NCBI RefSeq assembly: GCF_007655135.1 | Contig: NC_045134.1 | Coordinates: forward strand, 2,252,982-2,316,981 | DNA: 64,000 bases | Direction of reading: 5' to 3' | DNA from: Punica granatum | Lineage: Eukaryota; Streptophyta; Magnoliopsida; Myrtales; Lythraceae | Shown: positions 47,229 to 58,977 of the stretch, piece after piece | How the letters are laid out: each line of letters begins with the position of its first letter | How positions within the stretch are numbered: position 1 is the stretch's first letter | Position numbers and translations under genes: made by a program | The notes under the pieces: generated by a model | Seen by the model: only the letters and a program-made list of their open reading frames with translations | The model's database searches: none | What the model was told of the DNA's origin: nothing

Positions 47229-48960
47229 CTACCAATACGTGGCGAAGACACAGATTTTCTTTACTAGCCTCTTCGGAAGGAGACTGTTAAGTTGCTCTTT
47301 GCGTTGACAGCCGAGTTGACATAGGGAGTCTCCAGAAGTCTCCCAATGAACGGTTGAGTAGTGGCCTGTTGAGTGGGTAAAACCATTTGGTTTTGGTTCC
47401 TCTGATCCCTGCACATATTGTTGTAGATTGATTACCTCCATAGATTCTGGGTGTTGTTGTTCATGAAAGCCGCCGCTTAAGCCGAAACTTGCACCACATA
47501 TACTGCAAGTAGCTGTTGGAGATCGACTCCGCCTTCTTCTAATTCGATGGGGATCACCATTGTTAGAGGACCTGTTGGATTCTAGTGATATAAGTGTCCA
47601 CAGCCCTTTGAGAACCCCTGGTCTGACGTCTATCATACTCTCTTGCCCAGGAGAGATCCATCGCGGTCATCGGGTCCACCATTCCTGAGTTCCTTTTGCG
47701 AAGAAGACGATCCCAGTAACCTAGGTGGGGACTCTGGCTCCTTTCCATTAGCAGGAGGGGGAGAAGAAGTTTTTTGAATCCCACTTGGGAGAGGATTAGC
47801 AGGCAGGTTCTTCTGTGGAATAGGTGGCGGTATGGAATGGCGTTTCTCTGTCAGCATGGTTGAACGAGCCGACAAAGATTTTACTATACCAGAAATTGCA
47901 GAGGCGGGACAACCGATGGTCGCTTTGTCTTTAGCGAGAATACCTTTTGGGGTAGACGTTATCCCCTTTGCAGGGTATAACCGCTGAGTTGGGACAGTTG
48001 TCCCACTGACGTCAGGTGTCATCTTTATCCCCAGAAGCCCTAATTTATCGCCGGAAGCTTTCCTCTATGATGGCTGAAGTTTTAGTGAACCAGCCTTCTC
48101 CGGACCAGAGTTCCGGCCACCAGCGGTCACCTGAGAGCTCTTCGAGACACTTACCACTTCAGTGCGACCGCCTGGACCATGATTATTTTGTTGTTTTTTT
48201 TTTACTTTTGTATGCGACCAGCATCCACGCTCCTGGGTTTTCCATTTCCTTGTCAGTTGTGACTTAGATGAGGTGGGTTTCGAGGAATGTAAGGTTTTCT
48301 ATGGGAGACTATTCGGGAGCTTCAAAGGACAGTGGGACTGAACATGGCCAGAAATACCACGTTGGAAGCAGATTTTCTAAATGCGCTCATATTGAATTAT
48401 TTGAAGATGATCCTCATTCCAAATGACGTGGGGGAGAGGGTTTGTAAGATCCACATAAATACGCAGTCGGGCAAAGTTGGCTCATTCTCCAAAGAAAGGT
48501 GCGACTATCAATTTTGAGAAGAGGTCCTATCTGATTCTCGACCTTTCTTAGAACCTTTTTCAAATAGAACTCCATCGAGAATTCAGGAAGTCTCTCACCC
48601 AGACAGCCAGCGAGTAAAGGGTTGCCTTGGCTAGTCGAAAGCAAGGTTCTCAGAGACGCATAGTAAGAAATTGCTGCCCCACAAACCAAGGTCCACCTCT
48701 AATTACCTTGTAGAAAGTGCTCTTTCATGCTGAAGGTGATTCGGAAGAATCCATGGCCCAAATCCACACTGGACATGGAGCCTTGAGGTTTCGAAATGGT
48801 GTTGAGCCTTTGAGTGAAATTTTACGGTTACAAGAGCTCGATTGAGCAGCTTCACAATAAGGGAGCACCTCCATGGTGCCCTTGTCACCTTCTTTTCTTC
48901 TCAAGTCAACAGAACTCTCGGTTCTCGACATCATTGTCGGTATCGTCGTCGTCCAGAACC
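47229..48960 (-). pseudogene. LINE ORF1 (DUF4283 gag-like), fragmented
   Basis: Pieces in different frames resemble the DUF4283 ORF1 of plant L1 elements: GGPWFVGQQFLT-like around 48690, then FYLKKVLRKVENQIGPLLKI with DSRT (48540-48480), followed by a Pro/Ser-rich region (47633-48022). Multiple frameshifts. Confidence 0.55.
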
Positions 48961-49136
48961 TCTCTAGGCAAAAAGCGTTTTCAAAAGCACCGGGGATATG
49001 ACCCACTAACTTGGCACGGTAAGAGATGCGACGATTCTATGGAAGGATCTTTGTAGTGCGAGAGATGTCCATGGAGAAAGCAGGAAGATCATGAGGAGAA
49101 TAGTGGATTATGAAGAGTGTCCTTATCAGTTAGTGC

Positions 49137-49649
49137 ATTGGACTTTGGCTAATGCAGGTTTGCAGCTTGGTTTGGGAGTTGCTGTTACTAATATAAAAAT
49201 TCGTAATTAATGAAATATAAGTACTATTTCATAATTAAGAAAAATATTAGTTAATAATTTATAACTGTTGAAATTAAAATTATATTTTAAGATAGACTAT
49301 AAGTAAAAACAATTTTTACAAGCATCTATTAACATGTCGGAGAAAAACACGTTTTCAATCGCTAAAATCAACTAAACAATTGTTTTAAAATAGTTTATTA
49401 AATACTGCTTCTACTTGATAATAAGTAAAAAGAGCACTTATGCAACGATCACCATATTCCCATATGAAGCCGCAATGTCAAGTCGCCGTATACAAGGATA
49501 AATCTAGCTTTCTCCATCTCACAATACTAGAATTCAAGATCTTACTTAAGGGAAATAAGTGTCGAACAATATGAACTAACCATTATTAGTTGACACACCA
49601 ACACTTTTTTCGGCGGATAGAGGAGCCGGAGCCCATGACCCATCAACAC
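49137..49649. other. Intergenic between LINE and TRIM array
   Basis: AT-rich, no gene recognised. Confidence 0.3.
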
Positions 49650-49792
49650 TGTAAAAATACCCACTTGGGCCTACACGGACTCGAGCCCATCTGCAACTCA
49701 AAAGCTTAAGCTAATAGGTTACTGGACCCAAGCCTCATATAAGCTTGTGGTTTCTTTTTCAATTTTTCGATGTGGGACAACATATCTCAACA
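49650..49792 (-). repeat. TRIM LTR 1
   Basis: 143 bp, bounded TG...CA on either strand. Its first 88 bases match LTR 2 with two differences; the remainder is of a different subtype from LTR 2 and LTR 3. Confidence 0.85.
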
Positions 49793-50080
49793 CCCGCCCT
49801 CACGTGGCAACGTGTGGTCCAACACGTGCCACGTGCCTTAAACACCCGCCCTTAACAATTGATCCGAGCCGGGCATTCTCTTCCGTGCTCGGGCAAGGGG
49901 GGACAAATACCAAACTAGCCTCGAGCTCCACACTCGGGCCTAACTAGAGGTGCACCTTTAGCTACCTCGAAACTGGACTGGACCACTCTTGAGCCTGATT
50001 AACATGAGGCGCACTCTTGGCTACCTCGAAATCGAATCTAGCGTGGTGTGAGCCCACATGAGCGCGCGGAAGTATAACCC

Positions 50081-50092
50081 GCTCTGATACCA
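50081..50092 (-). other. Primer-binding site (initiator tRNA-Met), copy 1
   Basis: Complement reads TGGTATCAGAGC and lies directly against the TG/CA end of LTR 2. Confidence 0.85.
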
Positions 50093-50275
50093 TGTAAAAA
50101 TACCCACTTGGGCCTACACGGACTTGAGCCCATCTGCAACCCAAAAGCTTAAGCTAATAGGTTACTGGACCCAAGCCTCAAGCTGATAAGTGGTGGTACT
50201 CAAGTCTCATATAAACCCATGGATATTCTTTTTCTTTTCCGATGTGGGATTTATCCCATTTTTAACTCCTCAACA
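50093..50275 (-). repeat. TRIM LTR 2 (chimeric)
   Basis: 183 bp. Bases 50093-50180 are LTR 1 type; bases 50177-50275 are identical over 99 bases to LTR 3. The two overlap at CTCA, and the middle motif of the LTR is present twice, once of each type. Confidence 0.88.
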
Positions 50276-50496
50276 CCCGCTCTCACGTGCAGCGTGTGGT
50301 CTATTTCTGCCTACACGTTGTCACGTGCCCTTAAACACCTGCCCTCAACAATTGATCTCGAGCCGGGCTCTTCTTCCGTGCTCGGGCAAGGGGGGGACTA
50401 ACACGAGGCGCACACTTTGGCTGCACTCGGACAAACTGGGCCTGGCGTGGTGTGAGTCCATGCGCATACGCGCGTAGGCATGCGGAAGCATAACCC

Positions 50497-50508
50497 GCTC
50501 TGATACCA
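50497..50508 (-). other. Primer-binding site (initiator tRNA-Met), copy 2
   Basis: Complement reads TGGTATCAGAGC, adjacent to LTR 3, whose end has decayed from TG to TA. Confidence 0.85.
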
Positions 50509-50659
50509 TAATAAATTTCCATTGGGCTTATACGGGCTCAGGCCCATATCCACTTAAAAGCTCAAGCTGATAAGTGGTGGTACTCAAGTCTCATATAAAC
50601 CCATGGATATTCTTTTTCTTTTCCGATGTGGGATTTATCCCATTTTTAACTCCTCAACA
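50509..50659 (-). repeat. TRIM LTR 3
   Basis: 151 bp ending CTCAACA. Its last 99 bases are identical to those of LTR 2. Confidence 0.88.
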
Positions 50660-50664
50660 AACAC

Positions 50665-51840
50665 TTTGCCTTTTTTTTGTTGAATAAAATATTTCATTAA
50701 TTAGGAATAAAAATTACATCAGTCGATGGACCCAGGTTTGGATACCCTTCAAAAATACATAAAGAATGAAAATTTGACATTGAGCCAAAATGGCACAAGT
50801 CATGGGGAAGGGTATTGTCTTCCTTAGGAATCTCTGAGCAAAACCATTCCGAAAAGTATTTAAGACTAGAAATAATATCCGCTACTATAGTTCTAATCTC
50901 ACACGGAGTATTATGTGGGTGCAAAATGACATTTACTAATATTAAAGCGTCACTTCGCAGCCAAATCTTTGTTATTCCTCTTTCTGCAGCTATTGATAGG
51001 GCAAGGAAGACAGCTCGGGCTTCTGCTTGGACTGGCTTATCCTCGTTGGAGATCTAGAACCAAGATAGTATGGGTGGACTACTCTGGTGTTGTATGATTC
51101 TCGATAGGCATGCTCTGTTGGTGTTCCAAGCTACATCCGTGCTGATAATGCTCTAATATGGTCTAGTGGGTATTTGCGATACAGATAGTTGCAAGGGATG
51201 TGTTTGTGAGATTCTTTCTCTCTATTCCATGTTGCTTCCACTCTTACTATGCTCCATGAAAAACCTTTTGATTGTTTTGATAGTTTCGTGAAAATCTGCT
51301 GGTTTACCTGCATGCAAAATAAGATTTCGTGAATTCCACAGTTGATAGAGAGTTATTGTTGCATATAAAGAAAATTTGGTCTTATCATGAGTGTTCAGTA
51401 GTAGAGATGAAGGTGGGCAAACAACAAAATTAATGAGATCCTTTGCACTAGTGGTTGGGAAAAGCTGGATTGGAAATTCCAAGGTGATTTCCTCCAAATA
51501 ACATGATAAAAGATACACTCTCCGTAGAGGTGGTCTCGTTTATTGGAGCTGGTTTGGCAAAGAGGACGAGGGTCTCACTTATTGGAGCTGGTTTGCCTGA
51601 CTTGTTAATATTCAACTTTGACATGTCTCCTGTTTATTGGCCTAACAAAAGTTGGATTGTCAATGAGAGCTGCATAGAATTGAGACAAGTATTTGAAATC
51701 TAACGGGCCTGAGGGAGATGGAATAAGGAAGGCATCAGTTCTGCGGGGCCAATAATTCAAAACCATGGCCAGGCCATGAAAGGAGAAAGCTAAGGTGTTC
51801 GAGACCAGTTGGAGGAACCCCATGGGAAGATCCATAGGCT
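50665..51840 (-). mobile_element. Second L1-type LINE, 3' remnant
   Basis: On the minus strand, AEARAVFLALSIAAERGITK, then IWLRSDALILVNVI, is an RNase H/RVT_3 segment (about 51060-50697), followed by HPHNTPCEIRTIVADIISSL and an ending with DNTLPHDL. Upstream (51518-51131) a frame reads LYQLWNSRNLILHAGKPADF, typical of the linker before RNase H in plant L1 elements. A T run at 50671-50678 fits its poly-A end. Reverse transcriptase is missing or unrecognisable. The TRIM array sits immediately at this tail. Confidence 0.65.
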
Positions 51841-53042
51841 TATGAATCTATGAGCCTCCATTATTAAAAGAAAACCTTAGGTCCAAAATATGTAAATAAT
51901 TTCCTTTCAATTTTGTTCAAATGGTTGACTTTCTAGGGTCTTGGTTACGTACCAGATTGATAGCTTCAGCACTATGTTACAAATGAATCGTGCATATCAT
52001 TGATCAGCACCGAAGAGGAATCTTAGTATGTATAGGTTTCAAAACTAGAGGTACCGATGGTGCTCAGAAAATTACCATGTTCCATATGCTGGGTTCTTCG
52101 TGCTTCGACATGCCGCTCCAATCAGGCGAGGTCGAGTTTGAGCCCGAGTTCCCTCTTCGATGCCTTGCTTGTGTTGAGTATACGTGAATGAACATGTAGG
52201 GGAAAATTATGGAGGAATCAATCAATGGAGATAGTTTACCATGATTTTAGAGATCTCCTTAACAATAGGGGGCCTTGGTTGTTTCTTTTGAATTGAATGC
52301 TGAGAATATTTATTGGGCGGATTTAGGAGGCATTGCTGGGCCTACCCTGCGACTTATGGGCCCGCCTTGCACCCTTGGGCCTTTTGGGCCGAGGCCTTTA
52401 GGCAGCGGTTTTATCCATATTTTTTTCTCGATAGATTATCCATAATTAATTTGAGAGTGAAATAGTTGCAGCAAATAATTTTTTTTTTCTGGAGGATATA
52501 TATATATATATATATATATTAGTTAATGCGCATTTGTATATACATATTCCGTTATAAAGAAAACTCATAGATTTATTATAAAAAAATCTAAATAAAGGGA
52601 TATAATTAGTCTCACCGACAATATTCGAACATGGAATTTTTTTTTGTGAGCCTTGGTATTCGGAAGCTCAATTGGGTCCCGACTAATTCAGTCGAGCCGG
52701 GTCGGCCCACTAAGGGGTAAAACTCTTCCAACGTGGATTTTCTACATTCACAAAAAACTCGAATTCGAGATCTTGTTTAAGTTGAATAAACGCCAAATTG
52801 CCTGAACAAACTTACGTTGATAACTCGGAAATTTTTTTATTCCTAAGTAAAGACATGTACTACAACCCATTTTTCTCTATACTTAACCAAGGTGTATTAT
52901 TGTTCCTTCAAACAAAAAAGCAACAGTTTCCGTATGGTTCCAAAGTCTATCTCCCTATAATTCTACAAGTTTAATAGAGAAAAAGAAACAAACATAAGCC
53001 ATTTGGAGCACTGTAGTAAAGATCAAAATTGAATTTAAGGTG
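51841..53042. other. Intergenic with a SINE and TA repeat
   Basis: Apart from the SINE at 52637-52821 and a (TA)n at about 52498-52520, nothing was recognised. Confidence 0.35.
52637..52821 (-). mobile_element. tRNA-derived SINE, second copy
   Basis: Reverse-oriented copy of the SINE at 6873-7061. Shared blocks on the minus strand include GTTTATT, TCGAATTCGAG, GTAGAAAATCCACG and the CGACCCGGCTCGACTGAATTAG region. The A tail is the T run at 52637-52645. The target-site duplication is not clear. Confidence 0.72.
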
Positions 53043-53761
53043 GTGTTTGGTAACGGATTAGAGTATGATTATACTTAACTCTACGGGATGAATACAAAAG
53101 TAGTTGGGGGAATTTATTATAAAAATATTGATTGTAATTATGGTTAAGAAAAAGTATGTGAGGGAATTTATTATTAAATTAAAGAAAAATACAAAAAAGT
53201 ATTTATTGTATTGTAGAATTGAGGCAAAAGTAATAGATAGTTGGGAAAATATAGTATTAAAAAGTTAATTGTAATAATTGTTAAGAAAAAATATGTGAGA
53301 GAATTTATTATTAAATTGAAAAAAATATATAGAAAAATAATGATTGTGTTGTTGAATTTAGCGAAAAATAAAGTTAAGTTAAGTTAAATAGAGTATGATT
53401 TAATAAACAAATAAAGACAGACAATTATGTTTGTTTACAATATTAAATTTAATTTTACTTTACTTTACTTTTTCTTCAATTTCAATAACATAATCATTAA
53501 TTTTCTATCTTTTTCTTCAAATTTTGTTTCATACTTTTCTTATTTATTACTATAATTAATTTTTTAATATTAAATTCTTTTAACTATGCAATATTTTTCC
53601 TCAATTTGAACACTTTTTTCCATAATTCAACAATACCATCATTATTTTTTTATTTTCTTCTTCAAACCTTCTTACATACTTTTCTCAACTACTTTTATCT
53701 TCGTCTCTTCAAATCAAACTAAATCAAATTAAATCAAACTTAACTTCGTTACTAAACGCAA
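53043..53761. mobile_element. Composite MITE pair related to family A
   Basis: Outer ends are inverted: GTGTTTGGTAACGGATTAGA on the left and TTCGTTACTAAACGCAATGG on the right. Inside, a second pair of ends (TAAACAAATAAAG... and ATGTTTGTTTACAATATTAA) meets near 53405-53440. The left half repeats GAATTTATTATTAAATTGAA phrases several times. It looks like two related elements head to head, or one element with a long palindrome. Confidence 0.5.
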
Positions 53762-53840
53762 TGGAAGCCACCATTTATTAACAAGTCATCAATATAATTA
53801 CACCAAATAGTAATGTACTTTTTTAAATATTAGAATAACA

Positions 53841-53897
53841 ATGATAACAATAATAACAATAACAACAATAATAATAATAATGATGATGATGATGATG

Positions 53898-53991
<94 letters not shown>
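53841..53991. repeat. (AAT)n microsatellite, long
   Basis: Imperfect AAC/AAT/ATG units at 53841-53897, then about 31 uninterrupted AAT units to 53991. Translates to poly-Tyr or poly-Leu on the minus strand, which is not a gene. Confidence 0.95.
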
Positions 53992-53996
<5 letters not shown>

Positions 53997-56900
53997 TAAT
54001 GTGAGTGAAACAGTCTGTTGCATCAATCAATTCAATATTTCAAATCGTTACTAAATATGGGAACAAGCAGGGACTGAGAATAAATTCTCATTCCCTTCTA
54101 AAATTTCCATAACCGGTCATGGAAGCAAACAAGATAGAAAACCAAGTCCCTCCCATGTGCACCCCTCTGCGACTGCTGTGTAATTAATACACACATACAT
54201 GTATATATACCCACTTCGAATTTACAAATTTATGTTGGAAAACATAAAATACTACACGAGTTTAGTAGCTAATATTTTCCGTAACACGACAACTGACGTG
54301 AGAATTTCATGAAGAGATATCCAAATTTAATTGAAGTTCGAGTTAGCTGTGCCGAGCTGGGTTCATGAGTAAAAATGGGGAACTCCATTTGATGTGTGGA
54401 ATTGCAATGTAAATATTCGAAACTCATTAAAAACATATCGTGGTTAGAGTTAGATTAACAATAAAACGAGGCTAGTGTCTGCTATTAAATTTAATTGATC
54501 GATGAGAATATCGTGATTAATAAAGAAAAAGAAATGGTACTCTCTTTTTTATATAGGTAAAGTACTCCATAAAAATTATAAATACAAACGAAATAACAAA
54601 AAGCTCATATGTATACGAATCAGTCAGAAATTTGGACGGGAGTTAGGAATGGTTTAGATTGGATCAGAAAACTGACACCATCACTTCCATCAGACCAGAC
54701 AAAATCCAGCCAATCGACTTTAACTCTTGTTACACGAACTGGGTACTTCATAGTACCCGACTTGAGACAGCCTATGTGTTTCCATCTGTGTCTTCCCTTC
54801 TCCCTATATATCTATGTATACATAAATATATATGCTAGCATCTATCTATGTATATATATGGCTTTCTAGCTAGCTACAACCAGTGCAATTTCTAGGCCGT
54901 TTCTAGAACCATTCCCATGTTGATTGCGGTGACTCCCTTCACAAATTGCCTCCTAGTAACCACCAATACATATCTATGCAGCTGTACGCAATTGACCCAC
55001 GAGCCGTTCGAGCGCCACAGAGGTCAGTCAGTGAATTGAACATGTCCACGAGATGTAGAGGAATTGGATCGAACGGTAATAAATAACACCGCTATATATA
55101 TATATATATGATACTTTTACCGTGTTATTAATATTATTTTCACGATGGTATCTGAATGGTATATGAAAATAAAAAATAGAAAAAAAAAAGATAGTTCACA
55201 AAGGTTTTGAATCGATTACTTATTAAGACTATGGCTATTTGTCCTCCATATGCAAGAATTGGTTACAAATTGGCCCATGGCATAGTAAAGAGGAAGAAAA
55301 TACTTTTAAATCCAGAATTTCTCAATGCAAGCAATGTTATATATGCTATTACACTGTATAATTATAAAACTTGTTCCTGCCAAATGAATTATTTTTCGAT
55401 ATGCACGTTAATTTACATTCGGAGGCGCAAGGAATCATCTGCCAAAGGAATTAAAACTTGAAAATGATGTTTTTGTTTTCGAAAATCGAGGGTTTGTACT
55501 CTTTTCTCTTTTTTTTTTGGCCTAATATCGAGGGTTTAACACACGCAGGAAACTTATTAGTACCCCAACCTTTCCATAGAAAACCGCACGTACATAAAAG
55601 TAAACGCATCAGGAAGCAATCCTAAACTTCACATCCATTAATAGTATTTGATATATCTCTGCGGTGCTGAGGAATGTTATATTTTGTGCCACTGTATTAG
55701 GATTGATTTTCCAGCATATATATACGAGACATGTAGCCCTCATATGTAAAATAATAAATGTTAATCTCGCTTGTTTCATATAAGCTGTTGTACATTATCA
55801 GAAATAGCTCGATCAATTAATTATAATCGTAGAAATCAAATGGTCTATAGTTCTGAGTTTCGACGCCAATGAATCTCATAAGCCGCCAATCAGATTTGGG
55901 ACCACGCGAATTACAAATCGAAAATTGAGATGTACATAATAACAGTGCAATCCCCATCAGACCAGCTCGATGCGTCTCAATCTCTATTTAACACTCAGTG
56001 CAGTATATATATCTTCGAGAGACAAAGAACAAGCTCCCACATAAAGTCAAAGGTCGAGGTTTCATCAAATTCCCATATAAAGCAACTTCGAAAATCCAAC
56101 ACGGCCACACGCTTAGAGATCGCCGCCGTGTATTTTGGAGGAACCGTCGGCGTCAGTACCCACGAGATGGGGGGTTTGCATTGCATGGCTAACACTGTAG
56201 CCAAAAACTAGACAGCTCCTTTTAAGACACTTTTACTATAAAAAGGACAGGTCTAGGGTTCCACTATAGCTATATAGGCTGGTCGTTGAGGATTTTTTTT
56301 AATAAAAAATAAAACTGTGGGTGTGTGTTTGATGTGATAATGATAATAGCTGTTGACGCACAGTGTTGCGTAGTACTAATAAGAAAAATAAAAACTAAAG
56401 GAAGAAGAGACGCGTAAATAGTGCCCATGATGTGATGATCATTCATGTGTCTGTGTGGGTGTGTGTGTGTGTGTGTTCATGAGTTATATATATATCAATA
56501 TATGAATTGTCTTAAATTTAATAATTCTCTTGTCTACAATTATTTACTGGGGGCGGATTCCGCGGGAGTTGGTGGCAATGTTTGGAGTGTAACAGAGGTT
56601 TTGAATGTATTTCCTAGCTAAAAGTTGATGTTTAGCGTAGACCTCATGAATGGCGAATGTTAATTTTGTATCATGTCGATGTTATTCATATATGGATATT
56701 GTTTTTTACATATAAATGTATCACATCCATGTTCAGTCGGTCGACTCTTTGTTCGTGACTATATACTATACATAGTAGCATTAAATGGACAAATAAATAT
56801 TAGTTTTTGTAACTAGTATGTAATTGGTTTGTTCTCTATGCATTTCAAGTTAGGTGATCCCAGATGGTGCCTTAGTAAAGCTAGATTTCGACTCAATATG

Positions 56901-58142
56901 GTTTGTCATGTCAGTGGGAGAGACATCTTTGAATCCCCTTGTATGATGTACATTGAATCTAATTTGTAACTGGTGGTTATCCAATAACATACATCACACA
57001 TGAACATGTACATAGTTTCTTCTATGTTACATGTGAATTCCAAATTAATTAATGTGACCACAAGTAACTTTGTCAGTGACTGATACTAGTAACCTAAGAA
57101 AAAGTCCCAAAAAAAAAAAGGGCACAAAGACTTCGACAAATAACATAATATTAGTTCTTTCTGAATTTTATGAACTCGAATTTTATATATATACATGTGT
57201 GCCTCTCCCTCTATCTGTATATAGCTATATATATAAATATATTATAATAATGAGGTGTTTCAATCTATTGACTAATTAAGACTAATCATATTCCTCACTC
57301 ATAAATGAATTTAGCTCTATCCACGAGGTGTTTTTGATCGGTGGATTTCAAACAACTACATTATAAGTAAAATCTATCCATTTAAAACTATTAATTTGCC
57401 AGTTGTCCAATGCTCATGATAACTTATACGATCCTTTTATTTTCCTGGGGAGTACGAATTTCTAGACAATTAGGAAACAATCGCTTCGGCGTGGCAATAT
57501 GGAGTGGAAATATGACTACAAGGGGGTCGTAATAATGTGACTGTGGGGGCTCTTGTTTTGACGGTAATGATAATTAATGGAGAGGGCTGGCTAGTATTGT
57601 ATAAAAGAGGGAATGCATGTTGTGGGTATTACTGTCCCCTTCTCAAGGATTTGTGTGTACCAATTAATTTGGAGATTAGATGATGAAGTGACTTACTGCC
57701 ATCTATTACATATCGGTTCTCTCAGTATCCCTTCTCTCTCTCTCTCTCTATCTATCTCTCCATCTATTCCCTCTGATAGGAGACTGAAAACCTGCAGTTA
57801 ACTAATTGCATTCACTATGTGAAGATGTTGATTCTACCAGCAATATTTATTGGGAGCTGACATCTCTGTATCTATAATATCATAATACTTTCTGTTTTTC
57901 TTATAGTTGTTAAACTACACCGTTTTCTTATTCTATTGGCTGAGATTAATTTTGTTTGGATATCGGTTAAATCTTAATCGTAAGATGCATGTTTTCAATG
58001 GGTTTCGAATTTTTGCTTTGCAAGTAATATGTCTGCCCTCATAAAAATGTAATTGATTGCTACTTGTATCACATTTCGTAATTATTTGATACTTTTTTCT
58101 CGCTATCTCTTTGCTACTATAAAGACATCAATAAATTAAAAA
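53992..58142. other. AT-rich intergenic region
   Basis: No gene recognised. Plus-strand frames of 80-93 codons at 55207-55461 and 55930-56211 have no family resemblance. Simple repeats: (TA)n near 55094-55110, (TG)n at 56453-56476 and a (CT)n at 57733-57750. Confidence 0.4.
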
Positions 58143-58668
58143 AGGCTTAATTATAAAAAAATACAAACTTATCACATTTTATCAATTTTAGTGCGATTTT
58201 TGTCCTTAATTTAAAAATAGACAAATTATCAATTTGATATCAATATTAACACCCGTCAACTTTTTTGTTAATTTAAACGGGAATTGTTGCAGGATAGCCG
58301 GTGATCTCCGTAGTCGCCAACAACTTTATAGGGGGCGGTGGTAGCCTCCGATGAGGCCCTTACTGCCCGAATTTGAAAAAAAGAAAAAAAAGAAGAACAA
58401 ATTCGAGAAAGAAAGAAAGAGCGATCAGTGGCGGGAGCCTCATCAACGGACATGCACCACCCCACAATTAGAGTCAATGGAGACATAAGTCATCACAGCC
58501 CACCTCGATTGAGGGCGGTGACCACCTTTGAGGCCTCACCGATTAAAAGAGATGACGCCGTGCTAATATTGATGTCAATTTGATAGTTTGTGTATTTTTA
58601 GGTAAAAAAAAAGTCATACTAGAATTAATAAAATATGAAAAGTTTATACTTTTTTAGGTAATTAACCT
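58143..58668. mobile_element. 526-bp TIR element with GC-rich core
   Basis: The terminal ~50 bp are imperfect inverted repeats: AGGCTTAATTATAAAAAAAT on the left and the complement of AGGTTAATTACCTAAAAAAG on the right, continuing through ACAAACTT...ATTTTATCAATTTTAGT. The core (58290-58560) is GC-rich with repeated GAGGCC and CACCTCGATTGAGG-type motifs. No transposase. Confidence 0.62.
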
Positions 58669-58890
58669 ATTCAAAAATGATCAAAGATTAGTAAGCGTTA
58701 GCTAGTTCACGCATGGGAAGCCATCTTAACCTTTTAAATTAATTCTTATTAAAAAAAACTTTTAAATTCATCAATTTTTCGAGATTGTAATCGAGTTCAT
58801 CATGGCCCAGATTTTCTTTTTATCTTTTGGTTTTATTTGCACGTTACACGTATATTCGGCTTGGGTTTATCCTCTTATTAATCAATTTAA
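58669..58890. other. Intergenic, no gene recognised
   Basis: Short AT-rich stretch between the TIR element and the palindrome. Confidence 0.3.
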
Positions 58891-58977
58891 TTTTTATAGC
58901 AATCATCATCATGCAGATAATCGAAAGGCCAGATCTGGTCCTTCGATTATCCGCATGATGATGATTACTATGAAAAA
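58891..58977. ncRNA. Near-perfect 43-bp palindrome, candidate hairpin RNA
   Basis: The left arm (58891-58933) and right arm (58934-58977) pair over about 43 bp with about five mismatches or bulges and almost no loop (centre CCAGATCTGG). The arm core is AATCATCATCATGC. Either strand would fold into a hairpin of MIRNA-precursor size. No known miRNA sequence was recognised. Equally, it may be a small foldback MITE. The ncRNA type is a hypothesis. Confidence 0.35.

Larger units (their letters stand above)
42635..49129 (-). mobile_element. L1-type LINE retrotransposon, decayed, full-length-like
   Basis: Reading right to left on the minus strand: gag-like ORF1 with DUF4283 features (about 48960-47230), APE endonuclease (46996-46255), reverse transcriptase (about 45950-44093), a zf-RVT-like region (43510-43217), RNase H (43000-42713) and a poly-A tail seen as a T run at 42635-42645. 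Frames are broken in several places and two MITEs are nested in it. The flanking TTAGTGC at 42628-42634 and 49130-49136 could be a 7-bp target-site duplication, which sets the ends used here; this is suggestive only. Confidence 0.85.
49645..50664 (-). mobile_element. TRIM retrotransposon array: LTR-internal-LTR-internal-LTR
   Basis: Three short LTRs (49650-49792, 50093-50275, 50509-50659) alternate with two related internal segments of 300 and 233 bp that have no open reading frames of note. The element is read on the minus strand: each internal segment abuts the LTR to its right with GCTCTGATACCA, the complement of the initiator-tRNA-Met primer-binding site TGGTATCAGAGC. A purine tract GAGGGCGGG / GAGAGCGGG precedes the downstream LTR. 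The whole array is bounded by one direct repeat, AACAC, at 49645-49649 and 50660-50664. This is a terminal-repeat retrotransposon in miniature that depends on another element for its enzymes. Confidence 0.9.

Noticed and set aside
49645..50664. Cassandra element (5S-bearing TRIM)
   Set aside because: Size, primer-binding site and lack of coding fit a TRIM, but I could not see 5S rRNA promoter boxes in the LTRs, so I kept the general TRIM name.
53823..54030. Poly-Tyr and poly-Leu open frames on the minus strand
   Set aside because: They are translations of the (AAT)n microsatellite, not genes.
55930..56211. 93-codon plus-strand frame as a small gene
   Set aside because: No homologue recognised, no promoter or splice context; overlapping frames on both strands are equally open.
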